A stretch of 64,000 nucleotides of DNA, from the NCBI GenBank assembly GCA_947453965.1, contig CANGIQ010000002.1, forward strand, positions 124,001 through 188,000, written 5' to 3'. The notes below the pieces were generated by a model. That model was given only the letters and a program-made list of their open reading frames with translations. It made no database searches and was not told the origin of the DNA. Shown here in pieces: positions 38,985 to 49,402 of the stretch. The stretch is from Comamonadaceae bacterium. GTDB lineage: Bacteria > Pseudomonadota > Gammaproteobacteria > Burkholderiales > Burkholderiaceae_C. Made by a program: the position numbers and the translations under genes. The stretch's first letter is position 1, and each line of letters opens with the position of its first letter.

Positions 38985-39911
38985 CTATTCAAGGTTCTGT
39001 ACTTGTTCGCGGAGTTGTTCGATCAACACTTTCATGTCCACCGAAATACGGGTCATGTCCATCGTGGCTGATTTGGAGCCCAAGGTGTTGGCCTCGCGGT
39101 GCAGCTCTTGAATCAAAAAGTCTAGCCGCTTGCCCACGCCTTCGGTCTTGCCGCCTTTGGCGAGCAAATCATCCATTTCGTCGAAATGCGAGACCAAGCG
39201 GGTCAGCTCTTCGGCCACATCGATGCGGATGGCAAAGGCGGTGGCCTCGGTCAACGCACGGTCTTGTGCGGCCTCGGGCAAGACGGCACCCTCGGCTAAA
39301 GCCATGGCTTCGCGCCAACGCTCTAAAAACTTCAGCCGTTGTTGCTCGACCAACTGAGGCACCAGGGGAGCGGCCTGGTTGGCCAACACCCGCAGCTGGC
39401 TCAGTCGCTCGCGCAGCGTTTCGGCCAGACGCGCGCCTTCGCGTTCACGCCCGGCGCTGAGTTGCTTCAAAGTGGTTTGTGCCAGCTTGAGCACGGTCGG
39501 GCCAATGTCTGCGGGCGGTGCTGTTTGGGCTGTGGTCAGGCGCAACACATCAGCCACCGACAAGGGGTTGGCCTTGGGCAGCCAGGCATGCACGGTGTCT
39601 TGCAGGGATGAGAGGCGTTGCAGCAGGCGGGGCGTGGGGTCTGCAAAGGTGGTATCGGCGGTGCTTTCAATGTGGGCCCTCACCTCTACCTTGCCGCGCT
39701 TGAGGTGTTTCATGACCAACTCACGCAAGCCCGCTTCGTGCTGACGCAATTCTTCGGGCATCTTGAAGCTCAAGTCCAGAAAACGGCTGTTGACCGAGCG
39801 AATTTCTAGCCCAAGGCGCAGCGCGGGCCCGGTGGGAGCTGCGTTGTCTGGGGTGTCGGGATGCAGTTCAGCTTGTGCGCTGGCATAACCCGTCATGCTG
39901 TAAATGGGCAT
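38985..39911 (-). CDS. yicC: YicC-family endoribonuclease
   Basis: YicC is a stress-linked endoribonuclease family; in E. coli it has been tied to turnover of the RyhB sRNA. The 308-aa product has the N-terminal SMTGYASAQ, the VNSRFLDLSFKMPEEL segment, and the C-terminal RLDFLIQELHREANTLGSKS with the ending REQVQNLE. Normally it is followed directly by gmk. Here the island follows, and the last codons of yicC are part of the right direct repeat. Divergent from rph. Confidence 0.95.
   Translation of the reverse strand: MPIYSMTGYASAQAELHPDTPDNAAPTGPALRLGLEIRSVNSRFLDLSFKMPEELRQHEAGLRELVMKHLKRGKVEVRAHIESTADTTFADPTPRLLQRLSSLQDTVHAWLPKANPLSVADVLRLTTAQTAPPADIGPTVLKLAQTTLKQLSAGREREGARLAETLRERLSQLRVLANQAAPLVPQLVEQQRLKFLERWREAMALAEGAVLPEAAQDRALTEATAFAIRIDVAEELTRLVSHFDEMDDLLAKGGKTEGVGKRLDFLIQELHREANTLGSKSATMDMTRISVDMKVLIEQLREQVQNLE
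38986..39007. repeat. Right direct repeat of the island (current yicC 3' end)
   Basis: This copy supplies the present yicC terminus, QVQNLE and a TAG stop, where the left copy encodes QVQNIE and TAA. Differences at two of 22 positions suggest that the incoming element brought its own version of the yicC end, as elements that integrate in gene 3' ends do. Confidence 0.75.
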
Positions 39912-40025
39912 GGTGTGGTGTTTGGTATCAAAGACACGATTATCTCAGGGTGCCAGGGGCTTGCTGCGCGCTGGCTGCAGATTGCCCGACAATCAAAGGC
40001 TTATTGACCTCTTATTTCGAACGCC

Positions 40026-40760
40026 ATGACGACCACTTTGCCCGAATCGCGCCACACCCGCGCAGCTGACCAACTCCGCCCCGTGCGCATCACCCGCCAC
40101 TACACCATGCATGCTGAAGGCTCGGTGCTGATTGAGTTTGGTCACACCAAAGTGCTGTGCACCGCCTCAGTGGAAGAAAAAGTGCCTGGTCACAAAAAGG
40201 GCTCGGGTGAGGGCTGGGTCACCGCCGAATACGGCATGCTACCCCGCGCCACCCACACGCGCAGTGACCGCGAAGCCGCACGCGGCAAGCAATCAGGCCG
40301 CACGCAAGAAATCCAACGCCTGATTGGCCGCTCCATGCGCGCGGTGTTTGACCTGAAGAAACTTGGCGAGCGCACCATCCACTTGGACTGCGATGTGTTG
40401 CAAGCTGATGGCGGCACACGCACGGCCAGCATCACCGGCGCGTTTGTGGCCGCGCAAGACGCGGTAAACAAGCTGATCGCCTCAGGCAAGCTGACCGAGA
40501 GCCCCATCACCCAAGGTGTGGCCGCGATTTCGGTGGGCATGTTCGGCGATTTGCCCTTGCTCGATTTGGAATACACCGAAGACTCAGCCTGCGACACCGA
40601 CATGAACGTGGTCATGACCAGCGCAGGCCACTATGTGGAGGTGCAGGGCACGGCCGAAGGCCTGCCCTTTACCCGCGACCAAATGAATGCCTTATTGGCC
40701 TTGGCCGAAAAAGGCGTGCGCGAACTCATTGCCATGCAGCAAGAAGCTTTGCAAGCTTGA
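40026..40760 (+). CDS. rph: Ribonuclease PH
   Basis: RNase PH trims tRNA 3' ends by phosphorolysis. The 244-aa product has [30 protein letters not shown], the phosphate-binding [19 protein letters not shown] (split here by the 20-residue limit) and [16 protein letters not shown]. It opens an operon with rdgB and hemW. The start at 40026 ([12 protein letters not shown]) has a plausible length. Confidence 0.97.
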   Translation: MTTTLPESRHTRAADQLRPVRITRHYTMHAEGSVLIEFGHTKVLCTASVEEKVPGHKKGSGEGWVTAEYGMLPRATHTRSDREAARGKQSGRTQEIQRLIGRSMRAVFDLKKLGERTIHLDCDVLQADGGTRTASITGAFVAAQDAVNKLIASGKLTESPITQGVAAISVGMFGDLPLLDLEYTEDSACDTDMNVVMTSAGHYVEVQGTAEGLPFTRDQMNALLALAEKGVRELIAMQQEALQA

Positions 40761-40782
40761 TTCATCACTTCGACTGAAATCT

Positions 40783-41400
40783 ATGACATCGGCGTTGAAA
40801 AAAATCGTTCTGGCCTCCAACAACCAAGGCAAGCTCGCCGAGTTGCAAGCCATGTTTGCACCTTTGGGCGTGGAGCTGGTGCGCCAAGGTGATTTGCACA
40901 TTGGTGAAGCTGAAGAGCCCTTCCACACCTTTGTCGAAAACGCTTTAGCTAAAGCGCGTCATGCCGCAAGAGAAAGTGGGTTGCCAGCCGTGGCCGATGA
41001 TGCGGGCCTGTGCGTCGACGCCTTTGGCGGCCTGCCCGGTGTGCAAACCGCCTACTACGCCACCCAGTTTGGCTACGAGAAAAGCGACGATAACAACGTG
41101 CGCGCCTTGCTAGAGCAAATGGCCAACATCGACAACCGTCGTGCCGCCTTGGTCAGCACCTTGGTGGCCGTGCGCCACCCTGATGACCCAGAGCCACTCA
41201 TTGCCGTGGGCCGAGCCGTGGGCGAAATCACGCGTGCGCCAGTGGGCCGCAACGGCTTTGGCTTCGATCCCATCATGTTCATCCCGCGTTTTGGCAAAAC
41301 CTTTGCGGAGTTGCCCGTTGAGGTAAAGAACGCCAACAGCCACCGTGGCCAAGCCGCGCAGCAGATGCTGGCGCTCATGCGCGAACGTTGGTTCGCTTAA
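40783..41400 (+). CDS. rdgB: dITP/XTP pyrophosphatase (RdgB/HAM1)
   Basis: RdgB removes non-canonical purine triphosphates such as dITP and XTP. The 205-aa product begins KKIVLASNNQGKLAEL, has FVENALAKARHAA, the active-site SGLPAVADDAGLCVDA and the C-terminal SHRGQAAQQML. The ATG at 40783 lies 22 nt after rph; the frame opens further upstream inside rph but that is not a plausible start. Confidence 0.96.
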   Translation: MTSALKKIVLASNNQGKLAELQAMFAPLGVELVRQGDLHIGEAEEPFHTFVENALAKARHAARESGLPAVADDAGLCVDAFGGLPGVQTAYYATQFGYEKSDDNNVRALLEQMANIDNRRAALVSTLVAVRHPDDPEPLIAVGRAVGEITRAPVGRNGFGFDPIMFIPRFGKTFAELPVEVKNANSHRGQAAQQMLALMRERWFA

Positions 41401-41410
41401 AGATTCTTTG

Positions 41411-42625
41411 ATGACCCAAGACATCCAACACCTGATGCGCCCTGGCACGCTGTCGCTGGGCAGTTTGCCGCCGCTCTCGCTGTATGTGCATCTGCCCTGG
41501 TGTTTGAAGAAATGCCCGTATTGCGACTTCAACTCGCATGAGCTGCAAAGCAGTGTGGGTGGTGAGCTACCCGAGCAACGCTACCTCGATGCGCTGTGCG
41601 CTGACCTAGAGCACAGCTTGCCCCTGATTTGGGGGCGCAGCGTGCACAGCATCTTCATTGGCGGTGGCACACCGAGTTTGTTTTCGCCCGCCGCGATTGA
41701 ACGCCTCATCAGTGACATGCGCGCGCGTTTGCGCTTAGAGGCCGATTGCGAAATCACGCTCGAAGCCAACCCGGGCACGTTTGAAAAAGACCGCTTCCGC
41801 GCTTTCCGTGCCGCAGGCGTCACCCGTTTGTCGGTGGGTGTGCAAAGTTTCAACGACCAGGACTTGCAAGCCTTGGGTCGCGTGCACAACCGTGCCCAGG
41901 CCATTGCCGCAGTCGAAGAAGCGCGTCAAGCCTTTGACACCTTCAACCTTGACTTGATGTACGCCTTGCCCGGCCAAACGCTGGCGCAGTTGGATGAAGA
42001 CCTCGACATGGCGTTGTCTTTGCAGCCCCCGCATTTGTCGGTCTATCACCTGACCATCGAGCCCAACACAGTGTTCGCCAAATTTCCGCCCCAAGTGCCG
42101 CAAGACGACGACGCCTACGCCATGCTCGACCGCATCACGGAGCGCACTGCCGCCGTGGGCCTGCACCGCTACGAAGTCTCGGCCTACGCCAAAGACAACC
42201 ACCGCTGCTGGCACAACCTCAACTACTGGCAGTTTGGTGACTATCTGGGCATTGGCTCTGGCGCCCACAGCAAGCTCAGCTTTGCGCACCGTGTGCTGCG
42301 CCAAGTGCGCAACCGGGACCCACGCCTGTTCATGGACCACGCGCTAGACATAGCGCGTGCCGATCGTGCCGTGGCTCAAAGTACCGAGGTGGCGCGTGCT
42401 GAGCTGCCGTTTGAGTTCATGCTCAATGCCTTGCGCTTGCGCCATGGTTTTTCCTTGGCGGATTTCACCGAGCGCACGGGCTTGCCCGTCACCGCCATTC
42501 AGTCTGCCTTGGTGGAGGCCGAGGCCAAAGGGTTGATCACCCGGGACTTTCAGCGCGTGGTGCCCACCGAGCGGGGTTTTGACTTTTTGAGCGATTTGCA
42601 GTCTTTGTTTTTGCCGGAGGCGTGA
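41411..42625 (+). CDS. hemW: Radical SAM heme chaperone HemW
   Basis: HemW binds heme and a [4Fe-4S] cluster and is thought to deliver heme to membrane enzymes; it was long misannotated as coproporphyrinogen oxidase HemN. The 404-aa product has the HemW-type CxxxCxxC motif (CLKKCPYCDF), IGGGTPSLFSP, EANPGTFE and RLSVGVQSFND. It lies 10 nt after rdgB, completing rph-rdgB-hemW. Confidence 0.95.
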   Translation: MTQDIQHLMRPGTLSLGSLPPLSLYVHLPWCLKKCPYCDFNSHELQSSVGGELPEQRYLDALCADLEHSLPLIWGRSVHSIFIGGGTPSLFSPAAIERLISDMRARLRLEADCEITLEANPGTFEKDRFRAFRAAGVTRLSVGVQSFNDQDLQALGRVHNRAQAIAAVEEARQAFDTFNLDLMYALPGQTLAQLDEDLDMALSLQPPHLSVYHLTIEPNTVFAKFPPQVPQDDDAYAMLDRITERTAAVGLHRYEVSAYAKDNHRCWHNLNYWQFGDYLGIGSGAHSKLSFAHRVLRQVRNRDPRLFMDHALDIARADRAVAQSTEVARAELPFEFMLNALRLRHGFSLADFTERTGLPVTAIQSALVEAEAKGLITRDFQRVVPTERGFDFLSDLQSLFLPEA

Positions 42626-42677
42626 GGCTGAAAAATTGCCTCAAAGCCACATTACAATGTAGGCACATAACAACCTA

Positions 42678-42767
42678 GGAAGCTTGGCAGAGCGGTTGAA
42701 TGCACCGGTCTTGAAAACCGGCGAGGGTGTGAGCCCTCCGTGAGTTCGAATCTCACAGCTTCCGCCA
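42678..42767 (+). tRNA. tRNA-Ser (UGA anticodon)
   Basis: A 90-nt class II tRNA with acceptor GGAAGCT/AGCTTCC, discriminator G and encoded CCA, anticodon stem CCGGT/ACCGG with loop CTTGAAA (anticodon TGA), and a long variable arm (GCGAGGGTGTGAGCCCTCCG region). Confidence 0.95.
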
Positions 42768-42774
42768 AAACATC

Positions 42775-42802
42775 AAAAAACGCGCCTTCTGGCGCGTTTT
42801 TT
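42775..42802 (+). terminator. Intrinsic terminator after tRNA-Ser
   Basis: A perfect palindrome AAAAAACGCGCC/GGCGCGTTTTTT with loop TTCT directly downstream of tRNA-Ser. It can act on either strand and lies 33 bp before the rdgC start. Confidence 0.88.
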
Positions 42803-42835
42803 ATTTCGGCACCAGTCGAAAAGCAAAGGCAATCT

Positions 42836-43732
42836 GTGTTCAAAAATGTGATGGTGTATCGCGTGGGCGAGGGCTGGAATCTCACCTTAGAGCAAATCGA
42901 ACAGGCGCTGGACGCCGAGCGTTTTGTGCCTTGTGGGGCTAGCCAAGAAAAAGCGATTGGATGGATTGAGCCGCGTGGCGAGGCGCACGGCCCCTTGGTC
43001 GAGGCGGTGGCTGGCCAGCGTATTTTCAAGCTCAAAATCGAGACCAAGGGCGTGCCCGGTTCGGTGGTGACGCGCAAAGCCAAAGAGCGCAGCGCGCACA
43101 TTGAGGCGACCACAGGGCGCAAGCCGGGCAAAAAAGAAATGAGGGACATCAAAGAAGATGTGAAGATGTCTTTGATGCCTATGGCGTTCAGCAAAGAGTC
43201 GTCGGTGTGGGTGTGGATCGACCCGGTGGCCAATTTGTTGGTGATGGACGCCGGTAGTCAAGCCAAAGCCGACGAGGTGGTGACGATGTTGGTCAAGTCG
43301 TTGGCGGGTTTGAGCGTGACCTTGCTCAACACCGAGATGTCACCGCAAGCGGCCATGGCGTCTTGGTTGATCGCGCAAGAGTCACCGGCTGCGTTCAGTG
43401 TCGACCGTGAGTGCGAACTCAAAGCTGCCGACGAGTCCAAAGCGGTGGTGCGTTATGTCAGGCACCCGCTGGACACCGATGAAGTCAAACAGCACGTGGA
43501 GAGTGGCAAGCTGCCCACACGTTTGGCGTTGACCTGGGAGGGCCGCGTGTCGTTCTCGCTGACCGAAGCTTTGCAGCTCAAGAAGGTCTCGTTTTTGGAC
43601 GTGGTGTTTGAAGCCACATCCACAGAAAAAGACGAGGGCTTCGATGCCGATGTAGCCATTGCCACAGGCGAGTTGCGCAAGCTTTTGCCTGATTTGTTGC
43701 AAGCCCTGGGCGGCGAGGTGGTGGTCGCTTGA
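42836..43732 (+). CDS. rdgC: Recombination-associated protein RdgC
   Basis: RdgC forms a DNA-binding ring and modulates RecA activity. The 298-aa product starts FKNVMVYRV (the usual RdgC opening), followed by CGASQEKAIGWIEPRG, the KIETKGVPGSVV segment and WEGRVSFSLTEALQLKK. A GTG at 42836 is chosen; the frame is open upstream through the tRNA-Ser and terminator, so the earlier starts are artefacts. No promoter was assigned between the terminator and the GTG. Confidence 0.93.
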   Translation: MFKNVMVYRVGEGWNLTLEQIEQALDAERFVPCGASQEKAIGWIEPRGEAHGPLVEAVAGQRIFKLKIETKGVPGSVVTRKAKERSAHIEATTGRKPGKKEMRDIKEDVKMSLMPMAFSKESSVWVWIDPVANLLVMDAGSQAKADEVVTMLVKSLAGLSVTLLNTEMSPQAAMASWLIAQESPAAFSVDRECELKAADESKAVVRYVRHPLDTDEVKQHVESGKLPTRLALTWEGRVSFSLTEALQLKKVSFLDVVFEATSTEKDEGFDADVAIATGELRKLLPDLLQALGGEVVVA

Positions 43733-43769
43733 TAAGCCCTGAGTGCGCCCTTGGCGCATCTAAAAAGCG

Positions 43770-44153
43770 TTAATCGCTGATCAGCGCGGCGTCTAAGCGG
43801 CGCGCGCGGTGGTCCACGTAGTAGCCCCCAAACTCGGTGTAGCGCAGCACCTGTTGTTGGCAGCGGTTGCAAGCAAACACATCGCAGCGGTTGTAGGGGA
43901 AAAACTTCAAGGCCACAGGCGCATCGGCCGAGTCATAGCGCGTGCTGTTGGGGTGGTGTTCTTCAAACGTGGGTTCGTAGACCTCGGGGTCACGCAAGGT
44001 GGCGACCTGTTGCATCTGTGCGCTGGGCCATTCGGTGTCGCTGACGCTTTCCCAGCCTGCGCAGCGCTGAACGCTGCATTGGCAGGGGTTGTTGGGTTGG
44101 GCTGAGAGTTGTCGCAGCGCGTCGGGCGTGTTTAAAAAAGGAACAGAACTCAT
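43770..44153 (-). CDS. Hypothetical cysteine-rich protein
   Basis: A 127-aa protein with no recognised name. It has two cysteine groups: CQCSVQRC near residue 25 and CDVFACNRC near residue 90, plus a conserved-looking RYTEFGGYYVDHRARRLD at the C-terminus. The spacing suggests a metal-binding or iron-sulphur protein. The ATG at 44153 is chosen; a longer open frame to 44603 runs antisense into gltA and is rejected. It is encoded on the same strand as gltA and downstream of the gltA terminator. Confidence 0.65.
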   Translation of the reverse strand: MSSVPFLNTPDALRQLSAQPNNPCQCSVQRCAGWESVSDTEWPSAQMQQVATLRDPEVYEPTFEEHHPNSTRYDSADAPVALKFFPYNRCDVFACNRCQQQVLRYTEFGGYYVDHRARRLDAALISD

Positions 44154-44199
44154 AGCGCGAGAGCCTACCACCGCAACAGCAGTGCCATGACTCGAATAC

Positions 44200-44236
44200 A
44201 AAAAAGCCCCGAGGTTCACAGGGAACAGCGGGGCTT
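44200..44236 (-). terminator. Intrinsic terminator after gltA
   Basis: On the minus strand an 8-bp stem AAGCCCCG/CGGGGCTT with a 17-nt loop is followed by TTTTTTG. It lies 40 nt past the gltA stop and closes the sdhCDAB-sdhE-gltA transcript. Confidence 0.8.
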
Positions 44237-44275
44237 GGTGGTGTCGCGCGCAAGTCGCGACACAGGGTGGTGCAA

Positions 44276-45589
<1,314 letters not shown>

Positions 45590-45627
45590 GGTGGTTCCTA
45601 AATGTCTTTTTAAAAGCAGTGTTCGGT

Positions 45628-45951
45628 TCAGTGTCTCAACATTTTTAGCACTTCGCGTGCTTCTTCTTGAAGGGGGGTGTCTGGCTGTTCTTTGCGTCGC
45701 AAAAGCAAGTCAAGCAAATCGTTGTCAGACAAATCCATCAGTGCATACATACCACGTGCATGGCCCACAGTTAAGTGAGATTCATGCCGCTCGAAAAATT
45801 TTTGAATGAACAAATCGTTTTCGAGCAAGCCGCGCCGGCTGCGCCAGCGCAGTTTGCTGAGGGCTCGTTCGCCAAGCGCTTGGCTTGGGTCTAAGCCATC
45901 GAGCAGCGGGTCACCGACAGAGGTGTCGCGAAAGGGGGCGTCCGCGTCCAT
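45628..45951 (-). CDS. sdhE: Succinate dehydrogenase flavinylation/assembly factor SdhE
   Basis: SdhE promotes covalent FAD attachment to SdhA. The 107-aa product carries the family motif [11 protein letters not shown] (RGxxE) and a [15 protein letters not shown] helix. The first 20 residues extend beyond the compact domain. It lies between sdhB and gltA, which supports the call. Confidence 0.93.
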   Translation of the reverse strand: MDADAPFRDTSVGDPLLDGLDPSQALGERALSKLRWRSRRGLLENDLFIQKFFERHESHLTVGHARGMYALMDLSDNDLLDLLLRRKEQPDTPLQEEAREVLKMLRH

Positions 45952-45982
45952 GTGGGTGCTCCGCGTGATGTGTTCTCGTGCC

Positions 45983-46687
45983 TTAAACGGCGCGGCGAAC
46001 CATCAATTCTTTGATCTTGCCGATGGCCTTGGTGGGGTTCAAACCCTTGGGGCACACGTCGACGCAGTTCATGATGGTGTGGCAACGGAACAGACGGTAA
46101 GGGTCTTCCAAATTGTCCAAACGACCGGCGGTGTCTTCGTCGCGGCTGTCAGCAATGAAGCGATAGGCTTGCAACAAACCTGCAGGGCCCACGAACTTGT
46201 CGGGGTTCCACCAGAACGAGGGGCAGCTGGTCGAGCAGCTGGCGCACAAGATGCATTCGTACAAGCCGTTCAACTCGTCGCGCTCTTCGGGCGACTGCAG
46301 GCGCTCTTTTTCAGGCGCTTGTGTGTCGTTGACCAAATAAGGCTTGATGGAGTGGTATTGCTTGAAGAACTGGGTCATGTCGACGATCAAGTCGCGGATC
46401 ACAGGCAGGCCTGGCAGCGGCTTCAACACGATCACATCGGGCAGGCTGCGCATGTTGGTCAAGCAAGCCAAACCGTTTTTGCCGTTGATGTTCATCGCGT
46501 CAGAACCACACACGCCTTCACGGCATGAACGGCGGAACGAGATGGTGGGGTCGACGGCTTTGAGTTTCATCAAAGCGTCCAAGAGCATGCGCTCGTGGCC
46601 ATCCAATTCGACCTCGATGGTCTGCATGTAGGGCTTGGCGTCGGTGTCTGGGTCGTAGCGATAAATTTGGAACGTGCGTTTTGTCAT
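45983..46687 (-). CDS. sdhB: Succinate dehydrogenase iron-sulphur subunit
   Basis: SdhB passes electrons from FAD to quinone through three Fe-S clusters. The 234-aa product has the [2Fe-2S] set SCREGVCGSDAMNINGKNGLAC (split by the residue limit), the [4Fe-4S] set CILCASCSTSCP and the [3Fe-4S] set CHTIMNCVDVCPKGL. It lies 13 nt downstream of sdhA. Confidence 0.98.
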   Translation of the reverse strand: MTKRTFQIYRYDPDTDAKPYMQTIEVELDGHERMLLDALMKLKAVDPTISFRRSCREGVCGSDAMNINGKNGLACLTNMRSLPDVIVLKPLPGLPVIRDLIVDMTQFFKQYHSIKPYLVNDTQAPEKERLQSPEERDELNGLYECILCASCSTSCPSFWWNPDKFVGPAGLLQAYRFIADSRDEDTAGRLDNLEDPYRLFRCHTIMNCVDVCPKGLNPTKAIGKIKELMVRRAV

Positions 46688-46700
46688 GGTGTTTACCTGA

Positions 46701-48497
46701 TCAGAAAGTACGGGTCTGGAGCTTGACGCTCTCGACGGTCAAAGGCTTCATTTGCACGGGCTTGTAAGTCAGCTTGTTGCCTTCTTTGTGCCACAGGGTG
46801 TGTTTGTGCCATTCTTGGTCGTTACGGCCGTTTGGATGCTCGGGGGTGTCGCCGTAGTCGTTCACGGTGTGTGCGCCACGGCTTTCCTTGCGTGCAGCAG
46901 CTGACACGATGGTGGCTTGTGCGGCTTCGATCAAGTTTTCAACTTCCAGTGCTTCGATGCGCGCGGTGTTGAACACCTTGGATTTGTCTTTCAAGCCGAT
47001 GTTGTTCACGCGTTCGCGCAAAGCCGCGATTTGTTTGACGCCTTCGTCCATCAAGGCCTGGGTGCGGAACACGCTGGCGTGCGACTGCATGGTGTTGCGG
47101 ATGTCGTTGGCCACGTCTTGTGCGTATTCGCCAGTGGCGTTGGCTTCCAAACGTGCCAAGCGGGCCAAGGAGATGTCCGCTGCGTTGGCTGGCAGTGGCT
47201 TGTGCTCTTTGTTCTTTTGGTTGAACTCCACAATATGGTTACCGGCCGCACGGCCGAACACCAGCAAGTCGAGCAGCGAGTTGGTGCCCAAGCGGTTGGC
47301 GCCGTGCACCGACACGCAAGAGCATTCGCCCACAGCGTACAAACCGTTCACCACCACGCTTTCGTTGTTGGCGTTTTGTGTCACCACTTGGCCATTGATG
47401 TTGGTGGGGATGCCACCCATTTGGTAGTGGATGGTGGGAATCACGGGAATGGGCTCTTTGGTGATGTCAACGTTGGCAAAGTTATGGCCAATTTCGAACA
47501 CCGAAGGCAAACGCTTCATGATGGTCTCAACGCCCAAGTGGGTCATGTCGAGGTTGATGTAGTCCTTGTTCGGACCGCAGCCGCGGCCTTCTTTGATCTC
47601 TTGGTCCATGCAGCGTGACACATAGTCGCGTGGGGCCAAGTCTTTGTAGGCGGGGGCATAACGCTCCATGAAGCGTTCACCGTTGCAGTTGCGCAAAATC
47701 GCGCCTTCGCCACGGCAGCCTTCGGTCAACAACACGCCAGCACCGGCCACGCCCGTGGGGTGGAATTGCCAGAATTCCATGTCTTCCAAGGGGATGCCCG
47801 CACGTGCGGCCATGCCCAAACCGTCGCCGGTGTTGATGAAGGCATTGGTGGAAGCTGCAAAGATGCGGCCTGCGCCACCGGTGGCCAACATCACGGTTTT
47901 AGCTTCCATGATGTAGAGCTCGCCCGTTTCCATCTCAAGCGCTGTCACGCCCACCACGTCGCCTGCGTCATCGCGAATCAGGTCGAGGGCCATCCACTCC
48001 ACGAAGAAGCTGGTTTTGGCTTTGACGTTTTGTTGGTACAGCGTGTGCAGCATGGCGTGACCGGTACGGTCAGCCGCAGCGCACGCACGCTCCACAGCCT
48101 TCTCGCCGTAGTTGGCGGTGTGGCCGCCAAAGGGGCGTTGGTAGATGGTGCCGTCTGGGTTGCGGTCAAAAGGCATGCCCATGTGCTCCAAGTCGTACAC
48201 GACTTTGGGGGCTTCACGGCACATGAACTCGATCGCGTCTTGGTCGCCGAGCCAGTCGGAGCCTTTGACGGTGTCGTAGAAGTGGTAGTGCCAGTTGTCT
48301 TCGTTCATATTGCCCAAAGACGCGCCAATGCCGCCTTGCGCTGCCACGGTGTGTGAACGGGTAGGGAACACTTTGGACAGAACGGCCACATTCAAACCCG
48401 CGCGGGCGAGTTGCAACGATGCGCGCATGCCAGAGCCGCCAGCGCCGACGATGACGACGTCAAACTTGCGACGTGGGATAGAGCTTTTAACGGTCAT
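46701..48497 (-). CDS. sdhA: Succinate dehydrogenase flavoprotein subunit
   Basis: SdhA oxidises succinate to fumarate using covalently bound FAD. The 598-aa product has the FAD motif VIVGAGGSGMRASLQLA, the flavinylated-His region SHTVAAQGGIGA, the catalytic VLLTEGCRGEGA with the active-site Arg, and the C-terminal HPNGRNDQEWHKHTLWH. It lies 3 nt downstream of sdhD. Confidence 0.98.
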   Translation of the reverse strand: MTVKSSIPRRKFDVVIVGAGGSGMRASLQLARAGLNVAVLSKVFPTRSHTVAAQGGIGASLGNMNEDNWHYHFYDTVKGSDWLGDQDAIEFMCREAPKVVYDLEHMGMPFDRNPDGTIYQRPFGGHTANYGEKAVERACAAADRTGHAMLHTLYQQNVKAKTSFFVEWMALDLIRDDAGDVVGVTALEMETGELYIMEAKTVMLATGGAGRIFAASTNAFINTGDGLGMAARAGIPLEDMEFWQFHPTGVAGAGVLLTEGCRGEGAILRNCNGERFMERYAPAYKDLAPRDYVSRCMDQEIKEGRGCGPNKDYINLDMTHLGVETIMKRLPSVFEIGHNFANVDITKEPIPVIPTIHYQMGGIPTNINGQVVTQNANNESVVVNGLYAVGECSCVSVHGANRLGTNSLLDLLVFGRAAGNHIVEFNQKNKEHKPLPANAADISLARLARLEANATGEYAQDVANDIRNTMQSHASVFRTQALMDEGVKQIAALRERVNNIGLKDKSKVFNTARIEALEVENLIEAAQATIVSAAARKESRGAHTVNDYGDTPEHPNGRNDQEWHKHTLWHKEGNKLTYKPVQMKPLTVESVKLQTRTF

Positions 48498-48500
48498 GAC

Positions 48501-48866
48501 TTAGAGCCTCCAGAGAACCTGAATGGCCCAGCCGAGACACGACACCAGCCAAACCAATGTGAATACTTGCAGAACCAAACGCAGGCCCACAGGCTTGACG
48601 TAGTCCATCCAAATGTCGCGAACGCCCACCCACACGTGGATGGCCAAGGCGATGAAGACTGAGAAGGTCAAAGCCTTCATGAATTGGGTGCTGAAAATGC
48701 CAGCCCATTTGTCATAGCTGATGTCGCCGCTGGTCAACAGCACTTGGCCCAACACAGCCAAGGTGAACAAGACCATCAATACACCGGTGATGCGCTGGGC
48801 GAGCCAGTCACGCAGACCGTAGTGCGCGCCCACGACGACGCGCTTGGAACCGTAATTCACGGACAT
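48501..48866 (-). CDS. sdhD: Succinate dehydrogenase membrane anchor subunit SdhD
   Basis: A 121-aa inner-membrane protein with three hydrophobic helices that, with SdhC, binds heme b and the quinone. The first part contains GAHYGLRDWLAQRITGVLM, and the second helix contains the probable heme ligand His in ALAIHVWVG. Position between sdhC and sdhA supports the call. Confidence 0.93.
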   Translation of the reverse strand: MSVNYGSKRVVVGAHYGLRDWLAQRITGVLMVLFTLAVLGQVLLTSGDISYDKWAGIFSTQFMKALTFSVFIALAIHVWVGVRDIWMDYVKPVGLRLVLQVFTLVWLVSCLGWAIQVLWRL

Positions 48867-48884
48867 TTTGTTGCTCCTAGGAAA

Positions 48885-49316
48885 TCAGTAAAGGCCAAAC
48901 AACTTGGCACCCAGCGCTGCAGTCAGGCCCAGGCTCAACACCAAGGTGACGACGGCGGAAGACTTGCCGAACTCTTTGGTCACGGCGTGGCACACGTCCA
49001 TGTAGACGTGACGAATGCCAGCAATCATGTGGTGCAGGTAAGCCCAAATCAAAGCCAAGGCGACCAATTTCACCAACACGCCAGGCACAAAACCCAAGCC
49101 CACATTGAAGGCCGCGCTGAATTTGGCGAAGGAAATTTCTGAAGAAATGGAGGTGTCAAACATCCAAATGATGAATGGCAACAACAAGAACATCAACAAA
49201 CCGCTGATGCGGTGCAAGATGGACACAATGCCAGCCGCCGGCAGGCGGTAGGAAGGTAAGTCCGTGAGCGCGTTGATGTTGCGGAACTCAGGCCGCTTTT
49301 TGGCAAGCTGGGTCAT
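48885..49316 (-). CDS. sdhC: Succinate dehydrogenase cytochrome b556 subunit SdhC
   Basis: A 143-aa protein with three TM helices. It has the family signature RPEFRNINALTDLPSYRLP, SILHRISG (quinone-site region) and the heme-ligand segment YLHHMIAGIRH. It is the first gene of sdhCDAB-sdhE-gltA; the 86-bp gap upstream to gntR should contain the operon promoter. Confidence 0.95.
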   Translation of the reverse strand: MTQLAKKRPEFRNINALTDLPSYRLPAAGIVSILHRISGLLMFLLLPFIIWMFDTSISSEISFAKFSAAFNVGLGFVPGVLVKLVALALIWAYLHHMIAGIRHVYMDVCHAVTKEFGKSSAVVTLVLSLGLTAALGAKLFGLY

Positions 49317-49402
49317 GTGGAATCTTTCTTCGGGTTTATCAGTATTTCAAAAGAACATTTCATTCTATTTCACTTCGTCAAACTGACGTGAGGGTTTCAG
49401 CC

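Noticed and set aside
43744-43758. TGCGCC/GGCGCA hairpin after rdgC as a terminator
   Set aside because: Only 6 bp with a 3-nt loop and no T-run on either strand.
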